Shown: positions 1 to 8,886 of the stretch, piece after piece
How positions within the stretch are numbered: position 1 is the stretch's first letter
Layout of the letters: the number at the start of each line of letters is the position of its first letter
Assembly: GCA_022793065.1 (NCBI GenBank)
Contig: JAAWCE010000128.1
Location: forward strand, 1 to 39,212
Direction of reading: 5' to 3'
DNA length: 39,212 nucleotides
Source of the DNA: Lachnospiraceae bacterium
GTDB lineage: Bacteria > Bacillota > Clostridia > Lachnospirales > Lachnospiraceae
Position numbers and translations under genes: made by a program
Notes under the pieces: model-generated
What the model was told of the DNA's origin: nothing
What the model saw: the letters and a program-made list of their open reading frames with translations, nothing else
Databases searched by the model: none

Positions 1-1119
1 CCCCTGCTCCATAGCTACCGGATGAATCAGTTCGATCGTCATCTCTACGTTATCGCCAGGCATACACATCTCTGTACCGCCCGGTAACTGGCAAACGCCT
101 GTTACGTCGGTTGTTCTGAAATAGAACTGCGGACGATAGTTATTGAAGAACGGCGTATGACGGCCACCCTCGTCTTTTGTCAAAACGTAAACCTGAGCTG
201 TAAACTTGCTGTGGCAGGTAACGGTGCCCGGTTTAGCAAGAACCTGTCCGCGGACGATCTGGTCGCGGTTGATACCACGAAGCAGTGCACCGATGTTATC
301 ACCAGCCTGAGCCTCGTCTAACATCTTACGGAACATTTCGATACCGGTTACAACGGTTGTCTGAACTTCTTCCTTAACGCCTAAGATCTCAAGCGGATCA
401 CTTAAGTGCAGAGTACCTCTTTCTACCCTACCGGTAGCAACCGTACCACGGCCTGTGATTGTAAATACATCCTCAACTGGCATTAAGAACGGTTTATCTG
501 TATCACGCTCCGGATCCGGAATATAATCATCAACTGTTGCCATTAACTCCATAACCTTGTCAGCCCATTCGCAATTCGGATCTTCAAGAGCCTTTAATGC
601 AGAACCCTGGATGATTGGACAGTCATTGAAACCATACTCTTCTAACTGCTCTGTAATTTCCATTTCTACTAACTCAAGTAATTCCGGATCGTCTACCATG
701 TCGCACTTGTTCATGAATACTACGATATAAGGAACGCCTACCTGACGGGACAGTAAGATGTGCTCTTTGGTCTGAGCCATAACACCGTCTGTAGCAGCTA
801 CTACGAGGATAGCGCCATCCATCTGTGCAGCACCTGTGATCATGTTCTTTACATAGTCAGCATGCCCTGGGCAGTCAACGTGTGCATAATGCCTCTTGTC
901 AGTCTCATACTCAACGTGTGCTGTAGAAATTGTAATACCACGCTCCCTCTCTTCCGGAGCTTTATCAATATTTTCGAAATCAGTAGCTGTGTTGCCGGCA
1001 ACTCTTTCAGAAAGTACTTTTGTGATAGCTGCTGTTAAAGTTGTTTTACCATGATCTACGTGACCAATGGTACCAATGTTACAATGTGGTTTTGTTCTTT
1101 CAAATTTAGCCTTTGCCAT
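1..1119 (-). CDS. tuf: Elongation factor Tu, C-terminal end outside window
   Basis: GTPase that delivers aminoacyl-tRNA to the ribosomal A site. Reading the minus strand from the ATG at 1119 gives an open frame of 373 codons to the window edge. It begins [17 protein letters not shown] and contains the P-loop GHVDHGKT, the switch II motif [11 protein letters not shown] and the guanine-specificity motif NKCD, followed by domains 2 and 3. The frame is still open at base 1 ([10 protein letters not shown]), so roughly 25 C-terminal residues are missing compared with the usual ~397 aa. The start is fixed by the AAGGAGG site about 12 bases upstream. It lies downstream of fusA but has its own promoter at 1209-1237. 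Identity is certain; only the 3' end is unseen. Confidence 0.98.
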   Translation of the reverse strand, partial: MAKAKFERTKPHCNIGTIGHVDHGKTTLTAAITKVLSERVAGNTATDFENIDKAPEERERGITISTAHVEYETDKRHYAHVDCPGHADYVKNMITGAAQMDGAILVVAATDGVMAQTKEHILLSRQVGVPYIVVFMNKCDMVDDPELLELVEMEITEQLEEYGFNDCPIIQGSALKALEDPNCEWADKVMELMATVDDYIPDPERDTDKPFLMPVEDVFTITGRGTVATGRVERGTLHLSDPLEILGVKEEVQTTVVTGIEMFRKMLDEAQAGDNIGALLRGINRDQIVRGQVLAKPGTVTCHSKFTAQVYVLTKDEGGRHTPFFNNYRPQFYFRTTDVTGVCQLPGGTEMCMPGDNVEMTIELIHPVAMEQG

Positions 1120-1142
1120 TTTAAAACGTCCTCCTTAATCTT

Positions 1143-1161
1143 TTGCCCGCATCGGGGGCAA
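1143..1161 (-). promoter_or_regulatory. Small hairpin in the tuf leader
   Basis: A 6-bp perfect stem (TTGCCC / GGGCAA) with a 7-base loop lies in the untranslated leader between the tuf promoter and its ribosome binding site. On the transcript it is followed by AAAAG rather than a U-run, so it does not look like a terminator. Its role is unknown; it could stabilise the abundant tuf message. Low confidence in function, good confidence in the inverted repeat. Confidence 0.4.
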
Positions 1162-1208
1162 TTACTTTGTTCCTGATATTCCGTGGGTCTTCCGCTCGGT
1201 TAACTCTG

Positions 1209-1237
1209 ATTATATAAGAGATTCCCACGTTTTTCAA
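1209..1237 (-). promoter_or_regulatory. Sigma-A promoter of tuf
   Basis: On the minus strand TTGAAA is followed by a 17-base spacer and TATAAT, a near-perfect housekeeping promoter located in the fusA-tuf gap. This would give tuf independent expression beyond readthrough from rpsL-rpsG-fusA, which suits the high EF-Tu demand. Confidence 0.85.
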
Positions 1238-1254
1238 GCTATTTTCATATTAAT

Positions 1255-3372
1255 TTACTTTTCTTTGGAATTGAGTACCTTTTCCTGAACATTCTTCGGT
1301 ACCGGCTCATATTTTTCAAAAAACATAGAGTAGTTACCGCGTCCCTGTGTCCTGGAACGTAAGTCTGTGGAATAACCGAACATCTCTGCAAGAGGCACAT
1401 ATGCACGTACAATCTTGCCTCCGCCAAGGTCATCCATTCCTTCAATACGTCCGCGGCGGGAATTGATATCTCCGATAACATCACCCATGTACTCTTCCGG
1501 CATAGTTACTTCCACCTTCATAATCGGCTCAAGCAGTGTCGGGGATGCTTTTTTCATCGCTTCCTTAAACGCCATGGAACCTGCAATGTGGAATGCCATT
1601 TCAGAAGAATCGACTTCATGGTAAGAACCGTCGTATACTACTGCATGGATACCCACTACCGGGAATCCGCCAAGTATACCGGCTTTCATTGCTTCTTCAA
1701 TACCTTCACCGACTGCCGGGATATATTCCTTCGGAATCGTGCCGCCGACAACCTGAGACTCATATTTGTAAAGTTCTTCACCGTTGGCATCCATCGGCTC
1801 AAAGCGCACTTTACAATGACCATACTGTCCACGTCCACCGGACTGTTTTGCATATTTGTATTCCTGATCCACTGACTGGGTAAATGTCTCTTTGTAAGCA
1901 ACCTGTGGTGCGCCTACGTTTGCCTCTACCTTATACTCGCGCAGCAGACGGTCTACAATAATTTCCAGATGCAGCTCACCCATACCAGCGATAATGGTCT
2001 GTCCTGTTTCCTGATCGGTGTGTGCACGGAAAGTAGGATCTTCTTCTGCAAGTTTTGCCAAAGCTTCACCCATCTTACCCTGTCCTGCTTTTGTCTTCGG
2101 TTCAATTGCAAGCTCAATAACCGGCTCTGGGAATTCCATGGATTCTAAGATAACCGGATGCTGATCGTCACAGATAGTATCGCCTGTTGTGGTAAATTTG
2201 AAACCAACTGCTGCCGCAATATCTCCGGAATAAACCACGTCTAATTCCTGACGTTTGTTTGCATGCATCTGAAGGATACGTCCAACACGTTCCTTCTTGC
2301 CTTTTGTTGCATTTAATACGTAAGATCCGGATTTCATCGTTCCGGAATAAACACGGAAGAATGCCAGCTTCCCTACAAACGGGTCAGCCATAATCTTAAA
2401 TGCCAGCGCAGAAAACGGTTCGTCATCAGAAGAATGACGCTCAACCTCATTTCCATCCATATCTGTACCTTTGATGGATGCAATGTCGGTCGGAGCCGGC
2501 ATAAACTCCAGAATGGCATCCAATAATTTCTGTACACCTCTGTTGCGGTATGCGGAGCCGCAGCAAACAGGTACGGCTGTACACTCACAGGTACCTATAC
2601 GAAGCGCTTTTTTCATCTCTTCTACAGACGGCTCTTCTCCCTCTAAATACATAAGTGTCAGATCGTCGTCAAGTTCACAGATTTTTTCTACTAACTCTGT
2701 ACGGTATAATTCGGCGTCGTCTTTCATATCGTCTGGAATATCAACGATAGAGACATCTTCGCCTTTATCATCATTGTAAATATATGCTTTCATCTCAAAC
2801 AGGTCAATGATTCCCTTGAATTCATCTTCCTTGCCGATTGGAAGCTGAAGAATAATCGCATTCTTCCCTAATCTTGTACGGATCTGCTCTACTGCACCAT
2901 AAAAATCTGCTCCCAGAATGTCCATCTTATTAATAAATGCCATTCTCGGTACGTTATAGGTATCAGCCTGACGCCATACATTTTCTGACTGAGGCTCAAC
3001 TCCGCCCTTTGCGCAGAAGACGCCGACAGCGCCGTCCAGCACACGGAGTGAACGCTCAACTTCAACTGTAAAGTCAACATGTCCGGGTGTATCAATGATG
3101 TTGATACGATGCTCTAACGCACCCTTCTTAGGTTTACACTGCTCTTCCAAAGTCCAGTGACATGTCGTCGCAGCCGAAGTGATTGTAATACCCCTTTCCT
3201 GCTCCTGCTCCATCCAGTCCATGGTAGCAGTTCCTTCATGAGTATCACCAATCTTATAGTTAACACCGGTATAATAAAGAATACGCTCTGTCAATGTAGT
3301 CTTACCTGCATCAATATGCGCCATAATACCGATATTTCTGGTCCTTTCTAATGGATATTCTCTTCCAGCCAA
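1255..3372 (-). CDS. fusA: Elongation factor G
   Basis: Ribosomal translocase GTPase, 705 aa, normal family length. It starts [15 protein letters not shown] and carries the P-loop [16 protein letters not shown] and NKMD motifs of the G domain, followed by the full set of EF-G domains. The start codon is TTG at 3372, chosen because AAGGAGGGAGATCC lies immediately upstream and the protein aligns with the EF-G N-terminus from this point. It sits 49 bases downstream of rpsG in the str operon and is followed by the tuf promoter. Many antisense open frames across this gene are coding shadows. Confidence 0.98.
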   Translation of the reverse strand: MAGREYPLERTRNIGIMAHIDAGKTTLTERILYYTGVNYKIGDTHEGTATMDWMEQEQERGITITSAATTCHWTLEEQCKPKKGALEHRINIIDTPGHVDFTVEVERSLRVLDGAVGVFCAKGGVEPQSENVWRQADTYNVPRMAFINKMDILGADFYGAVEQIRTRLGKNAIILQLPIGKEDEFKGIIDLFEMKAYIYNDDKGEDVSIVDIPDDMKDDAELYRTELVEKICELDDDLTLMYLEGEEPSVEEMKKALRIGTCECTAVPVCCGSAYRNRGVQKLLDAILEFMPAPTDIASIKGTDMDGNEVERHSSDDEPFSALAFKIMADPFVGKLAFFRVYSGTMKSGSYVLNATKGKKERVGRILQMHANKRQELDVVYSGDIAAAVGFKFTTTGDTICDDQHPVILESMEFPEPVIELAIEPKTKAGQGKMGEALAKLAEEDPTFRAHTDQETGQTIIAGMGELHLEIIVDRLLREYKVEANVGAPQVAYKETFTQSVDQEYKYAKQSGGRGQYGHCKVRFEPMDANGEELYKYESQVVGGTIPKEYIPAVGEGIEEAMKAGILGGFPVVGIHAVVYDGSYHEVDSSEMAFHIAGSMAFKEAMKKASPTLLEPIMKVEVTMPEEYMGDVIGDINSRRGRIEGMDDLGGGKIVRAYVPLAEMFGYSTDLRSRTQGRGNYSMFFEKYEPVPKNVQEKVLNSKEK

Positions 3373-3421
3373 AGGATCTCCCTCCTTAAATCTCTGTCAA
3401 ATAAGCTATGCTGCAGATTTA

Positions 3422-3943
<522 letters not shown>

Positions 3944-4101
3944 TTAATTCAACGGTACTCACATGTGTCCTCTAATGTGTTTCGTGCGGAAATCTATTAC
4001 CCTCCCATCATGCAAAATGCACAGGTAAAGGCATTTCTTCAAATGTGAAGCATAATCCCAACACTAACCTTAGACTGTTTGTGATACTATTGCTGCTGTT
4101 C

Positions 4102-4524
4102 CTATTTCTTAGCGTCTTTTGGTCTCTTTGCACCGTATTTGGAACGAGCCTGTTTCCGGTTTGCAACTCCGGCCGTATCAAGCGTACCTCTGATCACATG
4201 GTATCTTGTACCTGGCAGGTCTTTTACCCTGCCGCCTCGGATAAGGACAACGCTATGCTCCTGTAAGTTATGGCCTTCGCCTGGGATATAGCTTGTTACT
4301 TCGATACCGTTGGAAAGACGAACCCTGGCAATCTTCCGCAAAGCGGAGTTCGGCTTCTTAGGAGTAGCTGTCTTAACTGCTGTACATACACCTCTCTTCT
4401 GTGGAGAAGAAGTATCGGTTGCTTTCTTCCTTAAAGCATTGTAACCTTTCTGGAGAGCCGGTGCTGTAGACTTTTTCACAGATGTCTGACGTCCTTTTCT
4501 GACTAACTGGTTAAATGTTGGCAT
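4102..4524 (-). CDS. rpsL: 30S ribosomal protein S12
   Basis: Decoding-centre protein of the small subunit, 140 aa, normal length. It starts [12 protein letters not shown] and contains the conserved [11 protein letters not shown] and [12 protein letters not shown] segments; the streptomycin-resistance positions in these segments look wild type. The ATG at 4524 is chosen over an in-frame GTG at 4533 because AGGAGGT lies 8 bases upstream of the ATG and would overlap the GTG. It is the first gene of the str operon and is read from the promoter at 4582-4610. Confidence 0.98.
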   Translation of the reverse strand: MPTFNQLVRKGRQTSVKKSTAPALQKGYNALRKKATDTSSPQKRGVCTAVKTATPKKPNSALRKIARVRLSNGIEVTSYIPGEGHNLQEHSVVLIRGGRVKDLPGTRYHVIRGTLDTAGVANRKQARSKYGAKRPKDAKK

Positions 4525-4581
4525 TTGTTTCACCTCCTGTGATATTATTCATATTTTGTGCAGTTGTATGCACATTAGGTT

Positions 4582-4610
4582 ATTATATCGGCCAAAAATC
4601 ACTTTGTCAA
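4582..4610 (-). promoter_or_regulatory. Consensus sigma-A promoter of the str operon
   Basis: On the minus strand an exact TTGACA (-35) and exact TATAAT (-10) are separated by 17 bases, about 58 bases upstream of the rpsL start. It is the strongest promoter visible in the window. It implies that rpsL is transcribed independently of any rpoBC operon, consistent with the unrelated genes found upstream. Confidence 0.92.
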
Positions 4611-4678
4611 GCAGTTTGGCAGAATATTTTCAGGGAAAACGGACAAAATAGGAGAAATAAACAATACAGGAGGTTTCT

Positions 4679-4873
4679 ATGGAAGACGCAAGAAAATGCG
4701 CAGATTCAAATTGCCACAGACAACATTCGGATATACGTAAGAAGGACGAGGCTGCCCCGTCCAAAGAAGCGCTGAAGCAACAGAGTTTTTATAATAAATC
4801 AGATAAAGCCGTACCAGATAACAGCCCCTTTTTCGAAGGACTTTCAAACCCTTTGAGCAGTAAAGGAAATTGA
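4679..4873 (+). CDS. Small hypothetical protein, 64 aa
   Basis: I do not recognise this product. The case for it being real is an excellent ribosome binding site, CAGGAGG, five bases before the ATG at 4679, and an uninterrupted frame ending at 4873. The product is short, polar and charged (MEDARKCADSNCHRQHSDIR...), without membrane segments or signal peptide. It lies between the divergently transcribed rpsL promoter and the XRE regulator gene, on the same strand as the regulator, with about 180 bases between them. No clear promoter is visible directly ahead of it. It could be a spurious frame with a fortuitous ribosome binding site. Confidence 0.45.
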   Translation: MEDARKCADSNCHRQHSDIRKKDEAAPSKEALKQQSFYNKSDKAVPDNSPFFEGLSNPLSSKGN

Positions 4874-4929
4874 CCATACCTTTCCATTTTTTAAAAATCA
4901 GTTGATGTTTCACTCTTTTTGTCAATTAT

Positions 4930-4950
4930 TTATACTCAAATTGAGTATAA
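4930..4950. promoter_or_regulatory. Palindromic operator-like site upstream of XRE regulator
   Basis: A perfect 10-bp inverted repeat with a 1-base centre, TTATACTCAA A TTGAGTATAA. It lies about 100 bases ahead of the XRE-type regulator start and its right arm contains TATAAT at 4946-4951, a possible -10 element. A TTGTCA at 4919 is 21 bases away, too far for an ideal -35, so the promoter itself is uncertain. Size and symmetry fit a site for a dimeric helix-turn-helix repressor, so autoregulation by the downstream gene is the simplest inference. Confidence 0.6.
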
Positions 4951-5051
4951 TTTTCGTTATGTAAATTTTATATTAGCATATCGAATACTTTCAAACCCTA
5001 ACACTTTATTTTGTTTTAAAATAATTTATATTAATAAAGGAGGGGTTGTTC

Positions 5052-5435
5052 TTGAACATTGGACATCGACTGGAAAGCCTTCTGGAAGAAGAAGGTATAA
5101 CGCAAAAGGAACTGGCAAACACTCTGAATCTTTCCGCAACCACGTTGAATGGCTATATTAAAAACCGCCGTCAACCGGATGCTAACACCTTGGTCCGTCT
5201 GGCATCCTACTTCAATACCACTACGGACTATCTTTATGGAGTGACATCTTTAAGGGAAGCCCCGACTGCTCCCTTTAACGCTGATGAACGTCACCTCATA
5301 AATATCTACCGGACAATTCCGGAAGACAAAAAACCTCTTTTTATTGAAACAGGAAAGTTATTTTCCGGTTTTGATAAAAACAGACTGGCTGAAGGACAGG
5401 CTCAGTTTTCTAAAACTAAAAACAGGGTGAAATGA
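5052..5435 (+). CDS. XRE-family helix-turn-helix transcriptional regulator
   Basis: DNA-binding regulator of 127 aa. An N-terminal Cro/C1-type helix-turn-helix spans about residues 3-62 (GHRLESLLEEEGITQKELAN, then LSATTLNGYIKNRRQPDANT and YFNTTTDYLYG), the usual SinR/Xre pattern. The C-terminal half is short and helical and may dimerise. The TTG at 5052 is preferred over the TTG at 5046 because AAAGGAGG lies 8 bases upstream. A palindrome at 4930-4950 is a likely target and the gene ends in a strong terminator at 5453-5493. Its regulon cannot be read from sequence; control of the adjacent glycan genes is possible but unproven. Confidence 0.88.
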   Translation: MNIGHRLESLLEEEGITQKELANTLNLSATTLNGYIKNRRQPDANTLVRLASYFNTTTDYLYGVTSLREAPTAPFNADERHLINIYRTIPEDKKPLFIETGKLFSGFDKNRLAEGQAQFSKTKNRVK

Positions 5436-5452
5436 CCATTTTGTGTATGAAC

Positions 5453-5493
5453 GAAAGGCATCCGGACTTGTTGTCCGGGTGTCTTTCATTTTT
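5453..5493 (+). terminator. Rho-independent terminator after the XRE regulator
   Basis: GAAAGGCATCCGGAC and GTCCGGGTGTCTTTC form a 15-bp stem with a 5-base loop, followed by ATTTTTA. On the plus-strand RNA the only two non-Watson-Crick positions are G-U pairs, whereas on the minus RNA they become A-C mismatches, so the structure belongs to the plus-strand transcript. It touches the 3' end of the convergent manA gene. Confidence 0.9.
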
Positions 5494-6502
5494 ATCCGCG
5501 TACATCCAGAAACTGCGCTCTTCCATGCAGTCTTATTTGTACGGAATTAGCCGGCACAAAAATACAATCACCTTTAAAGAAACTAAATGCTTCTGCGTCT
5601 TCCATAAACACCGAACCGCAGCCGCCGATACATAACAGAACCCGAAACGAAATAGAATCGGCCTGATAAGGCGCCATCTCACGACAGCGTTCTGTATTTA
5701 AAAGTATTCGGTAAACCTCAAAATATTTACATCTGCAAAGCAGCTCCGCTGCACAGCCCTGGCGGTATTTGAGGACACGCAGCGGCTGTTTGGGCGCAAT
5801 GCTGCTTCTTAAATTTGCAGCTTCTAAAGCCTTTTCTATATGCAATTGCCGTTTTTTTCCATCCCTGTCTTCACGGTCGTAATCATATAAACGGTAGGTC
5901 AGATTCGAGCTCTGCTGAATTTCTGCAATTAAAACGCCTTTGCCGATTGCATGGATGGTTCCTGCCTCAACATAAAACATGTCATCCTTTTGAACCGGTA
6001 TTTTCTGTAAATATTTTTCCAGCGTTCCATTTTGGATGCTCTGCCTTGCCGTTTCCCTGCTGATGTCATGATATAAACCGTAAATCACTCTCGCGTCTTT
6101 CGAAGCGTCCAGCACATACCACATTTCCGATTTTCCCGGCTGCCCGCTTTCGTGTTTGAAAGCATATTCATCATTTGGATGAACCTGAATGGACAAATCC
6201 TTTTTAGCATCAATCAATTTAATTAAAACCGGAAGCTCTCCCTTCACAGAAAGATGCGTTCCCAGAAAATCAGAATGAGCCCGCAGAACCTCTGCCAGAG
6301 TCTGTCCTTCAAAGCACCCGCTTGCCACAATGCTCGGACCATCCGGATGTGTCGAACATTCCCAGGTTTCTGCCAGAGGGGAAAGCTGAATTCTTTTGGA
6401 AAAATCATCATTTAAGCGATTTCCTCCCCATAAATAATCTTTTCCGCACGGTTTCAGCAGAAACGGTTTATTCCTGTTCAAACGGAAATTTTTGTTTATC
6501 AT
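5492..6502 (-). CDS. manA: Mannose-6-phosphate isomerase, type I-like
   Basis: Zinc enzyme converting fructose 6-phosphate to mannose 6-phosphate, the entry to GDP-mannose. The 336-aa product resembles the short Bacillus-type enzymes: KPCGKDYLWGG near the N-terminus, the zinc-site segment LSIQVHPNDEYA, a following Glu in KSEMWYV, and the His of EAGTIHAIGKG. The ATG at 6502 overlaps the manC-like gene by 35 bases and follows AAGGAG at about 10 bases; a longer frame from 6535 would put that site inside the gene. It is the last gene of a minus-strand run that starts at 10242 and provides sugar nucleotide for the neighbouring glycosyltransferases. Confidence 0.9.
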   Translation of the reverse strand: MINKNFRLNRNKPFLLKPCGKDYLWGGNRLNDDFSKRIQLSPLAETWECSTHPDGPSIVASGCFEGQTLAEVLRAHSDFLGTHLSVKGELPVLIKLIDAKKDLSIQVHPNDEYAFKHESGQPGKSEMWYVLDASKDARVIYGLYHDISRETARQSIQNGTLEKYLQKIPVQKDDMFYVEAGTIHAIGKGVLIAEIQQSSNLTYRLYDYDREDRDGKKRQLHIEKALEAANLRSSIAPKQPLRVLKYRQGCAAELLCRCKYFEVYRILLNTERCREMAPYQADSISFRVLLCIGGCGSVFMEDAEAFSFFKGDCIFVPANSVQIRLHGRAQFLDVRG

Positions 6503-7787
6503 GCACTGAAATCTCCTTGCCAAGCTGTACTTCAATCAGCTTTAATTCTGTAACACCAATGATGGTATGGCGGCAGCCTGCCTGCATGGTAATCACATCG
6601 CCTGTATGAACTTCCTGAGCCATCCCGTCAACAACGGTGCGGCCTGTGCCGGAGATGACCATCCAGATCTCATCCCTGTTTTTGTGGCTGTGATAATTCA
6701 TTCTATGTCCAGGGTTTAATGTTACCTTTACTGTCATACTCCCCGAATCCAAGTCCAGGACGCGAAAGCTGCCCCATGATTTTTCCGCAAACATAACCTG
6801 CCAATCCAGCTTGTCTACCAGAGGCTTAATAAAAGCAGACTGCTCTTTGTCAGCTACTAAAATACCGTCTGCGCTGGCTGAAATCACGACATCATGCAAA
6901 CCCATAGCAAGCACTGGAACACTGATCTCATTGATGATATGCACATTCGTGCATGTCCCATCCATCATGGCATCCCCTACTACACTTTCTCCCATAGCCT
7001 CCGTCAGTGTGTTCCACGTACCCAAGTCCTTCCATTGCCCCGCAAAACGCATGACCCGAATTTTTTCTTCTTTTTCTGCGACCGCGTAGTCAAAGCTGAT
7101 TTTTGTTAAGGTATCATATCGGTCAAACAAATCGTGATAGTCTGTAAATGGAATATATTCATGCGCTTTAGTCAACATATATTTCAACTGAAAGGCAAAT
7201 ATGCCGCCGTTCCAAAGCGCGCCCTGCGCAATATATTCTTTTGCTGCTGCGGCGTCCGGTTTTTCTTTAAAAGCCAGAACCTCACTTATCAGATCTGTGC
7301 CTTTTGGAATAATATATCCGTATTTTTCACTGGGGTATGTTGGTTCTATGCCCATCAGTACGAGGTTTGAGCCTCCTTTTTCCGCCTGCTCACCAAGGCG
7401 GTTCAGCATATAGAAGTAGTCTGTTTCTACGTAGGGATCTACCGGGCAGACAACAACGGCTTCTTCGGGGTCCACTCCCTTTATATCCTTTAAATAAGCC
7501 GCTGCGAGCGCAATTGCGGGAAAGGTATCCCTGCGGCATGGTTCCACTGAAATTCCCACATCATTACCTAATTGATTGCGGATAGAGGAAACCTGTGCTT
7601 TGCTGGCGGCAATTGTGACAGTTGCATCCTTATTTACATTGCGGATCTGCCGGTATATACGCTGTATCATGGATTCATATGCACCGTTCCCGTTTTTGAA
7701 AATTTTAATAAACTGCTTCGAACGTATCTCATTTGAAAGCGGCCAGAGGCGTTTGCCGGAGCCGCCGGATAATAAAACTATATTCAT
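6468..7787 (-). CDS. manC: Mannose-1-phosphate guanylyltransferase with C-terminal cupin domain
   Basis: Makes GDP-mannose from mannose 1-phosphate and GTP. The 439-aa product starts MNIVLLSGGSGKRLWPLSNE, carrying the pyrophosphorylase signature (GGxGxRLWPLS) and later the FKEKPD motif typical of the family. The last ~110 residues are a type II phosphomannose-isomerase cupin (MNYHSHKNRDEIWMVISGTG, then HTGD and GCRHTI), as in bifunctional ManC/AlgA enzymes. The ATG at 7787 follows GGAGGACAGGTTT; the longer frame start at 7805 would include this site. A separate manA follows immediately, so isomerase activity may be duplicated. No phosphomannomutase, GMD or fucose-synthase gene is visible here. 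Confidence 0.93.
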   Translation of the reverse strand: MNIVLLSGGSGKRLWPLSNEIRSKQFIKIFKNGNGAYESMIQRIYRQIRNVNKDATVTIAASKAQVSSIRNQLGNDVGISVEPCRRDTFPAIALAAAYLKDIKGVDPEEAVVVCPVDPYVETDYFYMLNRLGEQAEKGGSNLVLMGIEPTYPSEKYGYIIPKGTDLISEVLAFKEKPDAAAAKEYIAQGALWNGGIFAFQLKYMLTKAHEYIPFTDYHDLFDRYDTLTKISFDYAVAEKEEKIRVMRFAGQWKDLGTWNTLTEAMGESVVGDAMMDGTCTNVHIINEISVPVLAMGLHDVVISASADGILVADKEQSAFIKPLVDKLDWQVMFAEKSWGSFRVLDLDSGSMTVKVTLNPGHRMNYHSHKNRDEIWMVISGTGRTVVDGMAQEVHTGDVITMQAGCRHTIIGVTELKLIEVQLGKEISVHDKQKFPFEQE

Positions 7788-7818
7788 AAACCTGTCCTCC
7801 TCCATATTCTAAAACGTT

Positions 7819-8877
7819 CTATATGATGCATAATCCAAATATATCGTCTACATTTTTTTCAAAAATTTGATACGCATAATATGTTTCGTACACTTCCCTG
7901 GCTGCTTTTCCTAACTGCGGCAGCATACTGGAATGCTCCAGTACATATTGTATTTTCTCCGCCAAGTCCTTCGCATTTTCGCTTTCAAACAATAAACTGT
8001 CCTTTCCATCCTGCAGCTGACGCGCTACCCCGCACACATGCGAACAAATACATGGAATATGCAGCATCATTGCTTCTACGGCAACTGTTGGAAGTGGATC
8101 AACTCTTGAAGGAATTATCATACAATCTGCCTGCGCAATTTTTGTTAACATCTTTTCATGAGAAATAAAGGGCATGATGGATACATTTTGATATTGCTTC
8201 GCCAATTCCTGAACACTCACATAAACTTCTTCATCTCGTACCTTCAAATCCCCATAAAACTCCAATTGGAACTTATCCCTCCAATCCGATGGTAATTGCC
8301 GGATCGCTTCCGCAAGGATATCCTGCCCTTTCAGTTTGGAATACGTTCCTGAAACAACAAATTTCAATAATCCTTCCTGCCTTGTTTTCTCCGGAACATA
8401 CCTATCCTCCATTCCTATCGGCAGCAATGGCGCCCGATATCCGTAAAGATCCTGCAGTGCGTCCTGAACATAACCACTCACCGCATATACATGAATATGC
8501 GGTGGAAGGCCGTAAAAATCTGGAAGAACCTTTGCAAAATATTCAAAATACTGTCTTCCTTCATGCAGCCACCAAATCACAGGCACCTTGCTGTATTTCA
8601 AGACGTGAATTGCCTCAAATGCGATCAGCGTATTGGCAACCACCAAATCAAATTCCTCCGCTTGTTTTAAAAAAATCGGATAATCCCCTAAAAAATGCTC
8701 CCGTAGCAAAACCGGAACACCCATATTTTCCAAATCCTTCTGCAACTCGCCTTCTGCCATGCTCATAACAAGAATTTCATTCCCCTTGCTTCTGCAAAAG
8801 CAAATCAGATCCAAAAGCACAATTGGCGCCCCTGTCTTAGACAGCTGATGTGTAATAAACAAAATACGTTTTCCCAT
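7819..8877 (-). CDS. GT4-family glycosyltransferase
   Basis: GT-B retaining glycosyltransferase of 352 aa. The N-terminal Rossmann half begins GKRILFITHQLSKTGAPIVLL, and the C-terminal half has the GT4 nucleotide-sugar site VSGTYSKLKGQD and the E-x7-E-like segment PSRVDPLPTVAVEAMM. No membrane segment or signal peptide is seen, so it acts in the cytoplasm. It starts 9 bases after the GT2 gene stop, with GGGAGAG ahead of the ATG, and is followed 31 bases later by manC. Position beside the GDP-mannose genes makes mannosyl transfer a reasonable guess, but donor and acceptor cannot be read from sequence. Confidence 0.88.
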   Translation of the reverse strand: MGKRILFITHQLSKTGAPIVLLDLICFCRSKGNEILVMSMAEGELQKDLENMGVPVLLREHFLGDYPIFLKQAEEFDLVVANTLIAFEAIHVLKYSKVPVIWWLHEGRQYFEYFAKVLPDFYGLPPHIHVYAVSGYVQDALQDLYGYRAPLLPIGMEDRYVPEKTRQEGLLKFVVSGTYSKLKGQDILAEAIRQLPSDWRDKFQLEFYGDLKVRDEEVYVSVQELAKQYQNVSIMPFISHEKMLTKIAQADCMIIPSRVDPLPTVAVEAMMLHIPCICSHVCGVARQLQDGKDSLLFESENAKDLAEKIQYVLEHSSMLPQLGKAAREVYETYYAYQIFEKNVDDIFGLCII

Positions 8878-8886
8878 TTCTCTCCC

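Noticed and set aside
1143..1161. Riboswitch or attenuator in the tuf leader
   Set aside because: Only one short hairpin without alternative pairing or a U-run; the leader is too short for a known riboswitch class.
8289..8768. 159-codon open frame on the plus strand inside the GT4 gene
   Set aside because: It lies fully antisense to a well-supported GT4 gene, has no recognisable motif and no ribosome binding site; it is a coding shadow.
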